A stretch of 64,000 nt of DNA, taken from contig CP136067.1 in the NCBI GenBank assembly GCA_032622095.1, positions 58,695,899 through 58,759,898 on the forward strand, read 5' to 3'. Every line of letters starts with the position of its first letter. The first letter of the stretch is position 1. The DNA comes from Siphonodentalium dalli (taxonomy: Eukaryota; Mollusca; Scaphopoda; Gadilida; Siphonodentaliidae). The notes below the pieces were generated by a model. The model searched no databases, had not been told where the DNA came from, and worked only from the letters and a program-made list of their open reading frames with translations. Below are positions 11,690 to 22,864 of this stretch, piece after piece. Position numbers and translations under genes: made by a program.

Positions 11690-11935
11690 CCAGTTATAAA
11701 AGTATATATTGGAATGGTCTATTATTCATTTGGAGAGGTGTTCAGGAAAAATGAGTAGACCAAAAATAATACAAGTGCAGAAGAATTGATATTCTTTGCT
11801 GGGAAATGTTCAGATGATAGGTTCAACAATCGGTCTGTGGTCAAATATTGAGCTTATTATCTGAACATGTCCTGTTAAGGTAACTACTCGTCAATTAGTA
11901 TTTAGTAAGAATGGGTAAAATGAATGCACTGAAGT
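11690..11935. mobile_element. Family B MITE, inverted copy
   Basis: Carries TATATTGGAATGGTCTATTA, AGAAGAATTGATATTCTTTG and AACTACTCGTCAATTAGTAT, the reverse-orientation landmarks of family B. Confidence 0.6.
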
Positions 11936-12943
11936 TATTACTGATATGAGCTTGGTTACTCTATTAAAATATTTAATGGTCCAGAAGTTTCTCTTAGATT
12001 ATATCAGACATCATGGGAAGAATGGGCTTGATAAATTGTGATCTGCTCATTTTATGTGATCGTGTGTAAAGTTTTTAATGTCTAAGAATGTCAGGTGATT
12101 TAAATCTTTTCAAGTCGGCTTACTAAGTACTAGTAAGTAAGTTAGTTTATCAAGACTAATGATGAAATTCTTGAATCCTAAAGACACTCATGAATGGATT
12201 GTAAACATCTTATTGGATATTTGCCCTCACTCTGTCCCTCCCTTGGTGGAGGGTAAGAGGTGAAGTGGCCCCCTACTTCAGTGCTCCATGTACCTTTATT
12301 GGACTCATGTACATGTACAGTAGATGTGTTAAAGGCCTGTGTATGGTACATGTTAATTCATCCGGATTATAATTTTGACCTTTTGGTTTGGATAGGTGCT
12401 ATCACAATCATCTTTGTCATCTGTTTACATATGTAGCTTAAAACAGGGTAAAGTTCTTTGAATAGTGGCAACATATGATTCATGCGGAAATTAAATACTA
12501 GTGAATTACATGTATGTGTATTCAGGGAATTCTGTATGCAGAGTCTCCCCTGGGTTTGCCATAGAACTAGGTTGCGGCTTGCCAGCTATCTATTGTCTAA
12601 TCTCTCAAAGTTTATGTGTGACTCAAATTATACTTCCTCATTAAAATATGCTACCTCCCTTAACCATATTTATATTTTTCATGACTGATTTGCTGGGTTT
12701 TAATACATGTTATGTATCTTTGACATTTTACATCACTGTTAATGATGAAAGCACACAATAATTTGCTTGTTAATCATGCAAACAATTAAGTTAATGTTGA
12801 CTGAATGGAATGAAATTTAGTATATGTAAGCAGGTTTGAAACCATAAAGTACAGGTCAAGTTTGATCTGCAGTTTTCTTGTTAGGATATTTCGCGAGGCC
12901 ATATAATTCCTAATTTTAATTTTATTTAATTTTATATTTACAG
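11936..12943. other. Upstream flank of first coding exon
   Basis: Contains a family I fragment (about 12790-12870: GAATGGAATGAAATTTAGTA and AAGTACAGGTCAAGTTTGAT). A 28-base stretch beginning at 12885 (GATATTTCGCGAGGCCATAT) closely resembles the sequence at the exon 1 start. No upstream exon was identified. Confidence 0.5.
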
Positions 12944-13045
12944 GAAATTTTCGTGAGGCTATACTATGCCCGTTTTGTCTTCAAGGGATGATATGAACCC
13001 TTATGGTCAGTCGACTATATACACTGGATACATCAGAAAGTCTAA
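12944..13045 (+). CDS. EPS8: EPS8 exon 1: start codon and N-terminus
   Basis: A T-rich tract ending TTTACAG precedes 12944, and a strong donor GTGAGT follows 13045. The ATG at 12966-12968 begins with MPVLSSRDDMNPYGQ and has an in-frame TGA just upstream (12954-12956), so this start is the natural one. The exon contributes 26 codons plus two bases (AA), and exon 2 supplies the G needed to finish the Lys codon. N-termini of this family are poorly conserved, so support comes from splice sites, phase and a short Tyr/Gly/Ser-rich composition rather than homology. Bases 12944-12965 would be 5' UTR, and the acceptor implies at least one upstream non-coding exon that I could not find. Confidence 0.62.
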
Positions 13046-13206
13046 GTGAGTATTTTAGTTTCAAACTTCAGTATGTTATCTATCAGGGAGTAATCCAGCG
13101 CTTATTTGGGCGTGCGTGTCGTGTGAATGTGGGCTGCTCGAAAATACTTGATTGGCAATTTTGGGTGCTCAATTCATTCACCATATTTGCAGGTCAGGAA
13201 TCGTTT

Positions 13207-13294
13207 ATTCTGGCAGGATAATATGATTATTCTGGCAGGATAACATGATTATTCTGGCAGGATAACATGATTATTCTGGCAGGATAATATGATC
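13207..13294. repeat. 22-bp tandem repeat, four copies
   Basis: Unit ATTCTGGCAGGATAAYATGA followed by TT or TC, repeated four times without gaps; only one or two positions vary. Confidence 0.93.
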
Positions 13295-13589
13295 ATTACT
13301 ATGCAAATACATCAATCGTGGCAGGAAAACAGCCCCTTTTTCATGAAAGTAAACAACAAACAAATTCAGGAATTCAAGAAAAACATGCATGCAAACACAC
13401 GTACAACATCACTGCTCCGTAATTTTGCGCCAGAGTTGAGTTGGGATGCTTTGTGAAAGGGAATTACTTTTATTTAATTGTGTCGTCTGCAAATGTACTT
13501 CAACTCTATTATTTACGTACACATTTGCTGCTTTCTATCAAGTTACAGATTGATGACTAAAATGAGATGGATTTGCAATTGTGAGAGAT

Positions 13590-13725
13590 AGTTTGCCATC
13601 GGTGGCTGTTATATTCCATTTCCCGCCATTTTCGAAACACATGCACAGAAGAGTTTTCTTTCTCTCCGCGACGTATTCACGTAGTTTTAACTACCTACAG
13701 TCAGTAGTCTGTGCTGATTGTGTTG
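13590..13725 (+). promoter_or_regulatory. Possible promoter and alternative non-coding first exon
   Basis: This short stretch differs from its surroundings: it has TTTCCCGCCATTTTCG (E2F/YY1-like core), a pyrimidine-rich initiator-like run and CpGs, and ends in a perfect donor GTGAGT at 13726. Read as an exon from the ATG near 13640, it would leave in phase 1 and break exon 2's frame, so it could only be a 5' UTR exon or belong to a non-coding transcript. No TATA box. Purely a candidate. Confidence 0.25.
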
Positions 13726-14136
13726 GTGAGTGTCTAGTAAATGGAAAGCAAATGAAATGAAAGGTTTTTCCCGCTACATCCCCACTTACGATAGCAAAGT
13801 GTTTTCATTGCGGAAAGCTGCCAATACAATTACAGAAATGTGCACATAGTATTTGTACACAACCATGAGTCGTGCCGCGATCATTCCGCGAAGGTTAAAG
13901 AATGAGTAACCCAGTCGGACCCGAATAAGAACGAAAATACATGTCTGTATGGAAACATGGATGTCTGAATTTACTACCAATACACTTCGTCTCTTGTTAT
14001 TTTTCCGCTAGTAATAATGTCTGCCCGAATTTCAGATTTTATTTTTTTTCACAGTTAATTTGGGCAAAACCTATCATTGGTGTATTTGGGCGCGATACCG
14101 GTCACTGGTATCAAATGGTCCCTGGATTACTCCCTG

Positions 14137-14199
14137 TCTATATACATATAAATGTGTTCTATATACATATCAATGTGTTCTATATACATATAAATGTGT
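14137..14199. repeat. 21-bp tandem repeat, three copies
   Basis: Unit TCTATATACATATAAATGTG plus T, three copies. The YIHINVF peptide pattern in one frame is merely its translation. Confidence 0.92.
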
Positions 14200-15503
14200 A
14201 TATATATATTGTTTAATATATATCTGGTACATGTATTTATTTAATTACATGCATGTGTTTGTATATTGTATATGCAAGATTTTTAAGTTTGGTTACTTAA
14301 AACAACTGTCAGTTTTTGTTACTTTCAGATGGAATAGATGTTTGTAGATTTTGAAGTAAATTCCAGAAGATTAAATTAGATTAGATTTGATTTGTTGACT
14401 AGACAATAAATGTAGAACATTTGAGACAAAAAGAGTTTAAAAATAATGTTCAATGTACTTAGCAGTTTTGAATAATATATTAAGTGTTTTGAGCTGCAGA
14501 AAGGGGTTGGAATGAAAAACTGATTGAGAATCAAAATTTATTCTACATGCACACACTAGCCATCGGGGATGACACAAGGAAGCACTATAAGCAGGCTTAT
14601 TTCTGTTGTGGTCCCCGAAGGCAGTCTGGACAAAAAAAAAAGGACTAAAACTGTGCAGCTTGGTTGATTTGCCAGGTCAGTATCATAACAGAATTGTGCT
14701 GTTCCAAAAGCAATTCAATCAGGCCCTTGTGATTCCCGCATTTGACAATGATCATGTATTACAACAAGCTAAAATCATTTCTGATTTCACAATCTGTGAA
14801 TCAACAACATTGTGAACGCTGCATTGAAACGATCAGATGCAAAATTGTCCATTATTTATGACTGTGGAGACTGTCAGAGCCAAACATTGTGGTTGCCGTG
14901 GGAACAAACTTTGTGGATGCTTCAAATTCACTCCAGATTGAAAAGATTGACCATCACCAACCCAATTATAAGGCTTACATGTAGGTCAAGGACACTCTCC
15001 TGAACACAATTTCAAGTGACATATTCAATTGAGTTGATGTTGGACAACATGACTGAAGTGTTTTCATCTGATCTAAGTGGACTGAACACAATATCAACAT
15101 TTTATCCTATAAACAGCAAATTAACCAGCTGAATTAACCAATATATTCTGCATACAGGTATTTTTCTGTAATGAATAAATAATGGTATTTGCAAAAACTT
15201 TTGAAAATTTTATTTATATTGTCTATGTCTCAGTTTTTACACAGGTTATGGACAGAAATACTGCAAATAGAGGCCCACATGTTACACTGCTACATAGTTA
15301 ATACACAAAGAAAAACCCATATAAAGTGACAAATTCATATTTAAAATATTACTTATAGCTTCTGACTATTTTGACCTACTTGATTTAAGAATGATTTACC
15401 TAATCATACATGTAATTGTGCTGGTCATTTTGACATAGACCCTTTTAAAATTTTGAATCAGGCTTGAGCATCATCCTCCATTGTCAGCAGTGGACTCGGC
15501 ACA

Positions 15504-15655
15504 AGAACGACATGAGTGTGTTAATGGGTTTGTTGATACAGCACAATTGCTACATGTAGGGTGGAAAGGATAGAATGAGAGGTGCAGCCTCAAGTTATAT
15601 CCTTCCGCAATGGCACAAGTGCTGTATCGACAAGCCCATTAACATGTGTCGTTCT
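15504..15655. mobile_element. Foldback element with arms of about 40 bp
   Basis: Left arm ACGACATGAGTGTGTTAATG with GTTGATACAGCAC. The right arm mirrors it as GTGCTGTATCGACAAGC and CCCATTAACATGTGTCGT. Arms are about 85 percent complementary. No flanking duplication was resolved. Confidence 0.75.
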
Positions 15656-16369
15656 GTGTTTATAACACGCCACACATCCTAGAATCCGTGAATTTAAAAA
15701 CAAATGGCATACAAGGGTTATTCAGGCACATACACGACTTGTTTTGTCATGTGTCATGATGCTTTTATTTTATAGTTTTGATTTCGTGGTTCAGGGGAAT
15801 GTCATTTACGTCATTAATCGGGATGAGTTTTGGAACATGTGTGGCATTCCCATTTGTAAATATGACACTAAGAACACTGTATTTCTAGCAACAAGCATGT
15901 AATAAATGTATACATTAATTTAAAAATAAAGACATAAGATCTGAAGTATGACGTAATTCGGAAACAATATACATGTAACTTGATACTTAACGCCAGAAAT
16001 CACAAATGATGAGCCATTCCCATCACCTACAACTCCGTCTGTAAGGACGTTAAAACTTAAATGAATGTGTACCAGTATTAAAGCTATATAATGTGGTGGA
16101 TTGAGTTTTGTAAAAGTCTTTTTGTTTCGCTTGTAGCCCTGCATATATCAGTCATTAAACACTAATTTTCATACATGTGTTTAGACTAAATGTAGTATTA
16201 TTTATTGTGTAGTGAAACACATGAATAAATACCAGTAATATATTGTATTATTGTACATGTAGCTAACAAATTGTTTCTATATCTTATCTAATGATGCCAG
16301 CATGGTCAATTTTCAGATATTAAACAGCCATCATTCTCAGGGACATAGCGACGTAGCTGCAAATAATTT

Positions 16370-16605
16370 TTATATGCCCATTTTGAAAAAACGGGACATA
16401 TCATGTTATTGGTCTGTCCGTCTGTCCATTCACTTTATTCGTTTCCAGATGATAACTTTAGTAAGTCTAAACTGAATGGAATGAAATTTGGTATGTGGGT
16501 TTCCAGCCCAAAATACAGGTCAAGTTAAAATTTGGCTTCCGGCGGCCAATTTTCACCAGAGTTATGGCCCTTTGTTGAAATTACCACGGTTGTATGCTCT
16601 TGTTG
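16370..16605. repeat. Family I repeat copy
   Basis: Small head hairpin (CCCATTTTGAAAAAACGGG), then GGTCTGTCCGTCTGTCCATT, AATGAAATTTGGTATGTGGG, CCCAAAATACAGGTCAAG and GAGTTATGGCCCTTTGTTG. The 127-codon frame overlapping it is not a gene. Confidence 0.7.
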
Positions 16606-17785
16606 TGCTGATTAAATTTCTCTTGAAAACCTATCGACATCTGCATCCCCTTCCACTGTTAGAGTTTTTCAAATTTTTAGCTTCACTATACATGAAAAAT
16701 CCTGGGGGAAAAAATCACTTTTTCTGGGGACATGTGATCAAGCTGCATTTTATTTCAACTTTGGAAGCAAGGCATGAAACCATATTCCCTGTCGCTATGT
16801 CCCTGATCACCCCCCCCCTCTATCCCACCCACCAGTTTGTGGTTATGTTTTCTCAATTATTCACAACCTAATTACAAACATTATCAACCAACCTTTCAGA
16901 CAATAAAGGATGTCAAATATGTCCAGGTATGATTATAGTTTGAGAACTTCTAGATGCTTAAAAACTTCTGAATTGCTTATTTGAACTTCCTGTTGAAGTA
17001 CACTCTCCGCCATTAACAGTGCACAGAATAGATAATATAAATGTAATAAATGTACAAAAAGTGAGCCATTTTGAGAAACACGAAAGCAAGAAAACAGCAA
17101 AATATTCAATAATATTCAGATTGATTTGAATATGGTAGTGGTTATTTATTAGTGCCTGCTGTCACTTAAAATCGTATAGTTTCAACCAATCAATTCCGCT
17201 CTTTCAATCGGTAATTGAAAACTTTTCCGGAAATTTACCAAATTGATTGTTTTATATGACTATGATCATGATGGCTACTTAAAAAATTAAGTGCCAGTAA
17301 CCACTTTGTTCATATATACCTGTGATGAGTGAACATTTTTCCGACAGAAATTGAAGGTTCCTCCTCGTTAACATAGGCTAACTACATGTAGTTTACAAAG
17401 AAACAAAAATATCTGTATTTATTATTGCACAAAATTAGAAATTGCACATAACTTAAAAACGGTCTATCTCTTCCTAAATAGGTTTGATATAAAACTTCTT
17501 ATAGGAAGAGATTGACTATCTTTAAGCAATGAACACTTCATAATGAGCCATTGCCTCATGCGTTCAAATTAGAATATTGATACATAAACTCAAATAAATT
17601 AGAATATCATTTCCTTTCACAAGCAGTCCCAAAGACCTGCTCAGGGAATTGTTTGATTAACCTTTCCGAAGATTTAACTTTGTAATGCTCAATTTGACCA
17701 ATTTAAGACATTTACAATATAAAGGAAATCTGCCCCTGCATGTAATAACTAATGGTAGGTATTTGGCACAGCAGCATGTTATATG

Positions 17786-17915
17786 TACAGTAATGCCCTA
17801 AGTAATCGACCCCTTAACCACATCATAATTATGGGTAATTTTTCAGGATTTAGTCGGAAATATGGCTTGTTGCCATTCATCGGAAAGCTCTCGGGTTACT
17901 TAGGGCACTACTGTA
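17786..17915. mobile_element. TA-flanked MITE, family C
   Basis: Starts TACAGTAATGCCCTAAGTAA and ends TACTTAGGGCACTACTGTA, a TIR bounded by TA. The core holds ATTATGGGTAATTTTTCAGG. A TIR starting CAGT after TA resembles Tc1/mariner MITEs. Same family at 26060-26204 and 39834-40012. Confidence 0.82.
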
Positions 17916-17997
17916 CTTGTCTCCAAGGCATGCCGAGCATTGCCCTTTGTACATGCCTGGGACTATAATTGTATAACACACAAGGCGCCAATATTAG

Positions 17998-18299
17998 AAG
18001 CTGCATGGGTTTTTGTGAGAGTGCAAATTATTTTTGGATTGGGTGGGAATCGAATCCCTTAAAGTACATAGCTGTGCCAAATGTCTTCCATATATCAACA
18101 CAGAAACCTTAAAATGTGCATATAGTGTCCAACTGAAAGTGTAATGTCGGATTACACCGGCCACTTGAGCTTCCTTTTTTTGGGTCGCTTCAGTTGCCAT
18201 GTGGTATTGACATCAGACTTTGAGCCACGTCACGGCCGGGGTTCGAATCCCACCCAATCCAAAAAAAATTGGACTGTCTCAAAAACCCATGCAGCTTGT
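17998..18299. repeat. Inverted tRNA-like SINE pair or foldback
   Basis: Long terminal arms: AGCTGCATGGGTTTTTGTGA on the left and TCTCAAAAACCCATGCAGCT on the right. Next to the right arm lies GGTTCGAATCCCACCCAATCC-type sequence with a perfect polymerase III B-box (GGTTCGAATCC). The left arm carries its reverse as GGGAATCGAATCCC. No complete tRNA cloverleaf. Confidence 0.72.
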
Positions 18300-18404
18300 A
18301 ATGACTAAGTTTGTTCATTTTACACCCATGAACAGTTTTGTATGAAACTACAATATGCATGTGATTTTGCTTTGATATTTAGAATCAACTGAAGAAGTTG
18401 ATAA

Positions 18405-18593
18405 GGGTGTCAGTCAACTCGTACCCTGACCAACTTGTACCCTGCTGTTTTTCAGCAATCCATGGGGACAAAACGGTGGTATTTCAACTAAATAACGGAC
18501 ATACTTAAAAAAAATTAATCGCTTTAGTTAACTAAATAACGGGCATTTTATAGCAGGGTACGAGTTGGTCAGAGTACGAGTTGACTCGCTCCC
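18405..18593. mobile_element. Foldback MITE with 8-bp duplication
   Basis: Arms: GTCAACTCGTACCCTGACCA at the left, and TGGTCAGAGTACGAGTTGAC at the right. It starts GGGTGTC and ends CGCTCCC. Flanks GTTGATAA (18397-18404) and ATTGATAA (18594-18601) match at seven of eight bases, suggesting a hAT-type target duplication. Confidence 0.78.
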
Positions 18594-18614
18594 ATTGATA
18601 AGTAGTGAAATGAT

Positions 18615-18756
18615 GGTATATCCTTCATGTATGAATACACGAAACCATGCACCACCCTCCATTCTCCATATTTGTTAGGCTTAGGGCTAGGTTAGGGTTA
18701 GGGGTAGGGTTAGGGTTAGAGTTAGGGTTAGTGTATTCTTACATGAAGGAGATACC
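18615..18756. mobile_element. TIR element carrying a telomere-like array
   Basis: Left arm GGTATATCCTTCATGTATGA then ATACAC, and right arm GTGTATTCTTACATGAAGGA then GATACC; 24 of 26 positions pair. Flanks GAAATGAT (18607-18614) and AAAATGAT (18757-18764) look like an 8-bp target duplication. The interior from 18675 to 18732 is TTAGGG-type repeats. Confidence 0.82.
18675..18732. repeat. Interstitial TTAGGG array
   Basis: About nine TTAGGG or near-TTAGGG units (with GGCTAGG and GGGGTAGG variants). It is the animal telomere motif, but embedded between TIRs in an intron rather than at a chromosome end. A second short, degenerate run is near 56585-56616. Confidence 0.92.
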
Positions 18757-18794
18757 AAAATGATTTCATACTAACTTGACCCATTTCACCTTTT

Positions 18795-19075
18795 CTTTAC
18801 TAAATACTCATTATTATTTAATGGAGTAGTTCACTCAGGAAATGTTCAGATAATTTCAACGAAACAACCATTTGTTTGACTTATTTATCTGAATTTTCCC
18901 GATTGAATAGGAATCCTTCTGCACTTGTAAATTGTGTATTATTGTTTGGTTTGTCAGTCAGCTGCTTCTATTTCCTTAACAGTCCTCCAGGTGAATAATA
19001 GACTATTCCAATAATACCAATATATACTTTTATAAATGATGAGAGAATACATTTAGTAAAGAAAGGAGTGAAGCA
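18795..19075. mobile_element. Family B MITE copy
   Basis: Contains TTTCTTTACTAAATACTCAT near the left end and ATTTAGTAAAGAAAGG at the right end, with AATAATAGACTATTCCAATA between. Confidence 0.65.
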
Positions 19076-20919
19076 CCTTAATGAAATGTGCCCCTTGAAT
19101 GGCAAAGTTTGTTCTTTTTTCACCCACGGCATGTCCATTATAGAAATAAAATTCATCATGTCCGCAATAACAATAAGCATAATGTAGATGCATATAGCTA
19201 AAGTAGCTGTGCTTTTTCTCTGACATTAGAGTCAACTATCATAGGGTTGATGTAAGTAGAGAAATGATTTAAGTAAGAGTGCAATGAAAAACTTATGATG
19301 TCTATGGCCTGTCCAACAATGCATGAAACATTCCATTATTACAAACAGCAGGGTGACTAGTCTGAGTTCGCTGACCTAGATTTATCATATATTTCTCCTG
19401 ATAAGATCAGAGAGCACCTAGTAAAGTTATAACATATACCTGGACTCTACCTGTTCTAATTTCACAGGTGAGAATATTACTATTATTTATATATATATTC
19501 CTGTTGCATTCATATTTCTATTTACTTGAAAACCTTGGATTTGTATCACCTAACATTTTCTTTTAACTTTTCCAAAGGTGTGATACATAAGTTGACAGGG
19601 TTTACTATTCTACTTATTGCATTGATGGTCTTTACGCCTCTAAGGCATTGAGTTTTATTATTAGCATCGCAAGTATTTCTTATCAGTAGTGTATAGTCTG
19701 AATTTATATGAGACAGGCTCAGGTATGCTCTCAATGTACTACTAAGGATTACAATAGCGGGGATTACAATAGCGTGTCATTGTCACAACTTAATTGCATA
19801 GTGTTATTTTCACAGGTAGAATTCAGGTTAAAGGAGATAAAATATGAAGATAAACTAAAATGTGTAACTCAGGTGTAGGATATCAATATAAACACTGAAT
19901 ACTCTCACATATGGAGGGATTTTGACTAAAATCACCCTCAGGATTTTGTGTATATTCCTCAGTTTTTCAAACCTGAACTAGTTTGCTTGAAATTAACCAT
20001 CAGGTAAAACTGAACTACGAAAATAGTGTATGTATTGTTTGTTATCTCTGAGTTGAACAAACATATGTAGTTTGTTATATTTTTAGATGAAAAAAAGAAG
20101 CTAAATTTGAAATGAATTCCATTCAATTTTATACTGAAATACATGTACTATGTTTTTATCACTTTATATGGATGTCATTGCTGAATGTGCTGACATGCAC
20201 AATGTACTTACTACATTGGGTAAATATGTTTGAAAAATAACAAACAAACTAAACAAGTTTTTGATGATTAGAAAGGCAGTGCAAATTCCTTGGGCAATTA
20301 TATCAGGACTACAGTAGTATATATTAATATTACTTTCTCTTATCTTCTAGATTCAACTTATGTACATTTGTAGTAAAGGCTTTCACAGATGACTATGTTG
20401 AAAATCAAAAATAGAGCATACAAATTGTTGCAGCTTTTCCATGGTGCTCATCTTTGTGTTGCTTGCATGGCCACAGACATGCATTTAGTGCAGTGTTCTA
20501 ATTTTGCATGGTGTTTTGTAATAATACTCATCTATTTCTGACAATCACAATCATTAAGACAAACAAATTGTTGGAAACTTATCATAAAATTTAGTTTGAA
20601 TGGAAAGATTCAGCATTGTACTTGAAACAGCAAAATGAATGAGATAGGAACCAAAGTATGGCATAGATCTTGATAAAATATTATGATGCAACAATTGCAC
20701 ACTGATTATGGGATGGAAAAACATTACATTGTTATGACGTGATGACATTCTCCATCTTTCTCTCACTCCTTCCTTAGTCCTTACTCTTCCATCAGCTTCA
20801 TTAGTTTCTTCACTGCTTCACTGCTCAAAGTTGCCTCATCCAATGTGGATGTTTTAATTTTTTTTAATTTCAACTAAAATTGATACCCTGATAAAACTTC
20901 CTCTTTGAAACTTGACAAT

Positions 20920-21069
20920 TGACCCTTTACTGATTGGAGCTGTGCTGGTGCAGCATTAAAGACCCTGTGCCAGTGCATAGGTCCCATAGGTAGCCTCACA
21001 TATATAAGAGAATGCACTGGCTTATAAGGTCGAGTAAATATTTTTAGGCCAATGTGATAGAAGGGTTAA
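20920..21069. mobile_element. Family A MITE, reverse orientation
   Basis: Starts GACCCTTTACTGATTGGAGC with GTGCTGGTGCAGCATTAAAG and ends with GTGATAGAAGGGTTAA. The central palindrome holds CTCACATATATAAGAGAATG. Confidence 0.75.
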
Positions 21070-22104
21070 CACTTCCTATGAAGTTGTGTGCATTATATAT
21101 ATTTATTATATGTAAGGTCCACCGTTTTATAGTAAAGAAAACATACAAATTCCGTACAACTGATAGTTCTATGATGTCAAACTGGATGGTAAATCTTTAT
21201 TAAAAAGATTATTGTGTTTTATATTTCCTCCATGTTGGGGCAGTTCATATTGAATACTCCAGTAAAAGTTCCATCAAAATTGGATCATTAACTCTTTCAC
21301 TGCCACTCAGCACCACAGACAGATTCCCCACTGCCAAGCATACAATACATGTATACAAGCATTATGAGTGTATATAAGTAATATAGGGTATCGCTTCGAA
21401 TAATGTGTTGAAACTTCATATGTTACTAGACATAGGCATCGCAAGTTCATAGCCACTCACACCACCACCATAGAGGTCACGTTACCTTGGTGGCCATCTT
21501 GGTTTACACACTAATGGCTGTGTTTGATGGCCATTCATGCGTATATGTGTATATATGGGTGCTATCGAATCCGAAAATTGCCAGAAATTGGTAATTCTCA
21601 ACATTTATTTCTCACGTTAGTTGTCATCTTTCAGGGAGGGACCCATACCCGTACAAAATGTGCTATATATACCCATATTTGAATAGGTCACGTGACCGTG
21701 GTGATAACCATGAACTTATGCGTGAGTGGTCACATATAGGCTACCATATACATACATGTATAGGTGCAGGTAATGCATTAACATTTCAATATATCGTAAA
21801 TGTCTGACTTATGTTGTTGGACCATATAGACATATTGATATGTTGGAGCCACATTGGCCACCTCAAATTGGTCACGTGACATTGGTGGCCATCTTGGATA
21901 TACATATAACACCAGTATGGCCGTATATTTGGGGTATTTTCCGACTTCATCATGTTATAAGCATTTGATGAACATATCATATTGGGTAGGTTGCTGTATT
22001 TGAGTTTCCATTTTATATTATTGGTAAACATGTGATAGCTAGAGATACAAGCTAGAGATACACACGTGACTTATGAAAAGACTACGTGACCATGACATCA
22101 CCAA

Positions 22105-22180
22105 GAGCTATGGCCCTTTGTTGGAATTACCACGGGCAAATTTTGCTACACCCTAACGATACTCTCTTGTTAGAACATAG
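22105..22180. repeat. Family I tail fragment
   Basis: GAGCTATGGCCCTTTGTTGG followed by AATTACCACGGGCAAATTTTG, matching the end of the 16.4-kb copy. Confidence 0.6.
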
Positions 22181-22424
22181 TCTTCAGGCAATATTGCAGA
22201 ATCATTCGGAACGTAGCAAGAACTGTTAGTTACTCTTGTTAGCACCCTCAATCAACTAACAGATTTCATTGTAATTTATACAGACAAATAATAGACACTA
22301 TCTTCAGTTTTATGTGTATTTATTTACAAAAAAGCTTCATGTATTTGTAGTCTTGAAATCGGATATAAAAAAATTAAGTTGTAATTGTTGTCCGGAAAAG
22401 ATATGCTATCTTTAACTTGACATT

Positions 22425-22504
22425 CCTATGATTGATGAATGGACCACTCCAATGTATACTATCATAACTAAAGGGAAGAATCCATTCAGTAATCAATGGG
22501 TTAA
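22425..22504. mobile_element. Family B MITE end
   Basis: GGACCACTCCAATGTATACT and GAATCCATTCAGTAATCAAT followed by GGGTTAA. Its TTAA is shared with the next element. Confidence 0.6.
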
Positions 22505-22864
22505 AGGCACGGATGGCCTTCACGGTGGATATGCTGTTAAAATAGTCACTGCCATTAAAACTGCCATAAACAGAAATATTATTAAAATATAGACATATTT
22601 TATTCTGATACCAATCATACACATCGTGTAAATAGTTTGTTATTGTCAAATTTGTCCTCTTTGGAATATAAACAAAAGCCAGGTTTTGTAACTTTTTTGG
22701 CTTTTGTTTACATAAGAAAGTGTACAAACTTGCTAATGATATACTATTTAAGCGATATTTATGATTGGTATATGAATAAAGTCTGTCTATATTTGAATAT
22801 GCTTTCTGTTTATGGCTTTCTGAATGTTTTAACAGCATACCCACCGTGAAGGCCATCCATGCCA
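22505..22864. mobile_element. TTAA-flanked 360-bp palindromic element
   Basis: Bounded by TTAA at 22501-22504 and 22865-22868. The left arm AGGCACGGATGGCCTTCACG and the right arm CGTGAAGGCCATCCATGCCA are the start of arms of about 150-170 bp that pair along most of their length (for example GATACCAATCAT with ATGATTGGTAT). The 176-codon minus-strand frame across it is a by-product. Confidence 0.88.

Noticed and set aside
14060-14347. Tyr/Ile/Cys-rich frame as a membrane peptide
   Set aside because: Most of it translates a 21-bp tandem repeat and AT-rich flank.
16488-16871. 127-codon plus-strand frame
   Set aside because: It starts inside a family I repeat and shows no conserved pattern.
18220-18262. 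A functional tRNA gene
   Set aside because: There is a perfect B-box, but no matching A-box, anticodon arm or acceptor pairing, and it lies in an inverted repeat arm. Treated as SINE-like.
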